Of a stretch of DNA of 64,000 nt, positions 63,556 to 64,000 are shown piece after piece. Positions within the stretch are counted from its first letter, which is position 1. Each line of letters opens with the position of its first letter. This DNA is from Azospirillum oryzae (lineage in GTDB: Bacteria > Pseudomonadota > Alphaproteobacteria > Azospirillales > Azospirillaceae), in contig NZ_FXAK01000005.1 in NCBI RefSeq assembly GCF_900177515.1, positions 132,501 through 196,500 on the forward strand. The letters run 5' to 3'. The notes under the pieces were generated by a model. That model was not told the DNA's origin and made no database searches. It saw only the letters and a list, made by a program, of their open reading frames with translations. The position numbers and the translations under genes are program-made.

Positions 63556-64000
63556 GTGTCGGAAAGGCCGGAGCATGGCGACGCTTGGTCAACGGACGAC
63601 GACCTGATCACATTGCTGGATCAGGTCAGCCGGCTTGTCTATGGCATCAGCTTCACCGAGGGGCTTTTCCCGGCGCAATGGGTGGCGCTGCGCTATTTCC
63701 ATGACGCGCCGGAGCCGGCGCGCACCCTGACCGCATTGGCGCGGTTCCAGCGAATCCATCTGGCGCCGGTGTCGCGCACCGTCTCCACCCTGGTGGACAA
63801 GGGGCTGCTGGCCCGCCGTCAGCATCCCGGGTTCAAGCGCGGCTGGCTGTTCGACCTGACGGACGAGGGGCGGGCCCTGCTGGACCGCGATCCCCTGCGC
63901 CAGTCGCTGACCCCGCCGCTGGCCGCCATGGCTGAGGATGAACGGGCGATACTGGGCCGCCTGATGAAGCGGATCATCACCCATGTGCAGGCGGGCACCA
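63556..64000 (+). CDS. MarR-family transcriptional regulator (cut by the right edge)
   Basis: A GTG start at 63556 with GGGAGAGA about 6 bases upstream opens a frame that runs to the window end (148 codons seen). The winged helix is evident: FPAQWVALRYFHDAPEPART, LARFQRIHLAPVSRTVSTLVDKGLL (recognition helix region), RRQHPGFKRGWLFDLTDEGRALL (wing). LTDEGRALL is the MarR hallmark. The dimerisation helix follows. Ligand and targets unknown; downstream context is missing. Confidence 0.85.
   Translation, partial: MSERPEHGDAWSTDDDLITLLDQVSRLVYGISFTEGLFPAQWVALRYFHDAPEPARTLTALARFQRIHLAPVSRTVSTLVDKGLLARRQHPGFKRGWLFDLTDEGRALLDRDPLRQSLTPPLAAMAEDERAILGRLMKRIITHVQAGT

Overview
The window reads as chromosomal DNA of a GC-rich alphaproteobacterium, most likely Azospirillum or a close relative in the Rhodospirillales. 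The support is circumstantial: high GC, the hisZ-purA pair, a SUF operon led by an Rrf2 regulator, glcB, acnB, a phospholipid-methyltransferase-like enzyme, pyruvate formate-lyase next to a NifJ-type oxidoreductase, and many signalling and solute-uptake genes. No rRNA, tRNA, CRISPR array, prophage or insertion sequence was recognised. Both ends cut genes: a beta-helix protein on the left and a MarR regulator on the right.

Layout. 1-6.4 kb: partial beta-helix protein, double cold-shock-domain protein, then a leftward operon of secreted protein, CHASE2 nucleotide cyclase and an orphan TpsB outer-membrane transporter. 6.6-15.6 kb: phoU, hisZ, purA, an SDR with a degenerate active site, an Rrf2 regulator, a metallo-hydrolase, an orphan ParB-like protein and two methyltransferases. 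15.7-21.9 kb: malate synthase G, an unknown coiled-coil protein, and a tightly packed three-gene membrane/stress cluster (Gly/Ser-rich protein, Holin-X-like, DUF3618-like). 22.1-28.9 kb: SUF Fe-S assembly operon (regulator-sufB-C-D-S-U-T-A) with an operator on its promoter. 29-34.9 kb: pirin, ABM monooxygenase, MASE3-PAS-PAS-GGDEF-EAL protein, LivK-type binding protein. 35-42.6 kb: an IclR-controlled sugar-acid operon (dgoK, dgoA, tctCBA, SDR, metallo-hydrolase). 42.7-48 kb: acnB, RraA-like protein, lipoprotein, HexR-type regulator. 48.2-51.4 kb: pflB-pflA. 51.4-62.3 kb: FAD oxidase, LacI regulator, tagaturonate reductase, NifJ, hexuronate-type MFS transporter, a candidate small RNA and a tiny exported protein. 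62.6-64 kb: HAD phosphatase and the partial MarR regulator.

How the genes fit together. Central carbon and redox functions dominate: glyoxylate shunt (glcB), TCA cycle (acnB), anaerobic pyruvate cleavage (PFL and PFOR), sugar acids (dgo/tct and uxaB/MFS) and Fe-S assembly (suf), which supplies AcnB, PflA and NifJ. Several promoters can be read with overlapping operators. A SufR/IscR-type palindrome lies on the suf -10. HexR-type palindromes flank hexR and precede pflB. An FNR-like box is placed at -41.5 of a plausible pflB promoter. Most strikingly, one AT-rich operator (consensus close to TGATATATTAATATATCA) lies in the same position over the -10 of the uxaB promoter, the MFS promoter and the promoter of a roughly 97-nt transcript with a strong intrinsic terminator. 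This last group, a candidate small RNA in a hexuronate regulon, is the best candidate for something undescribed.
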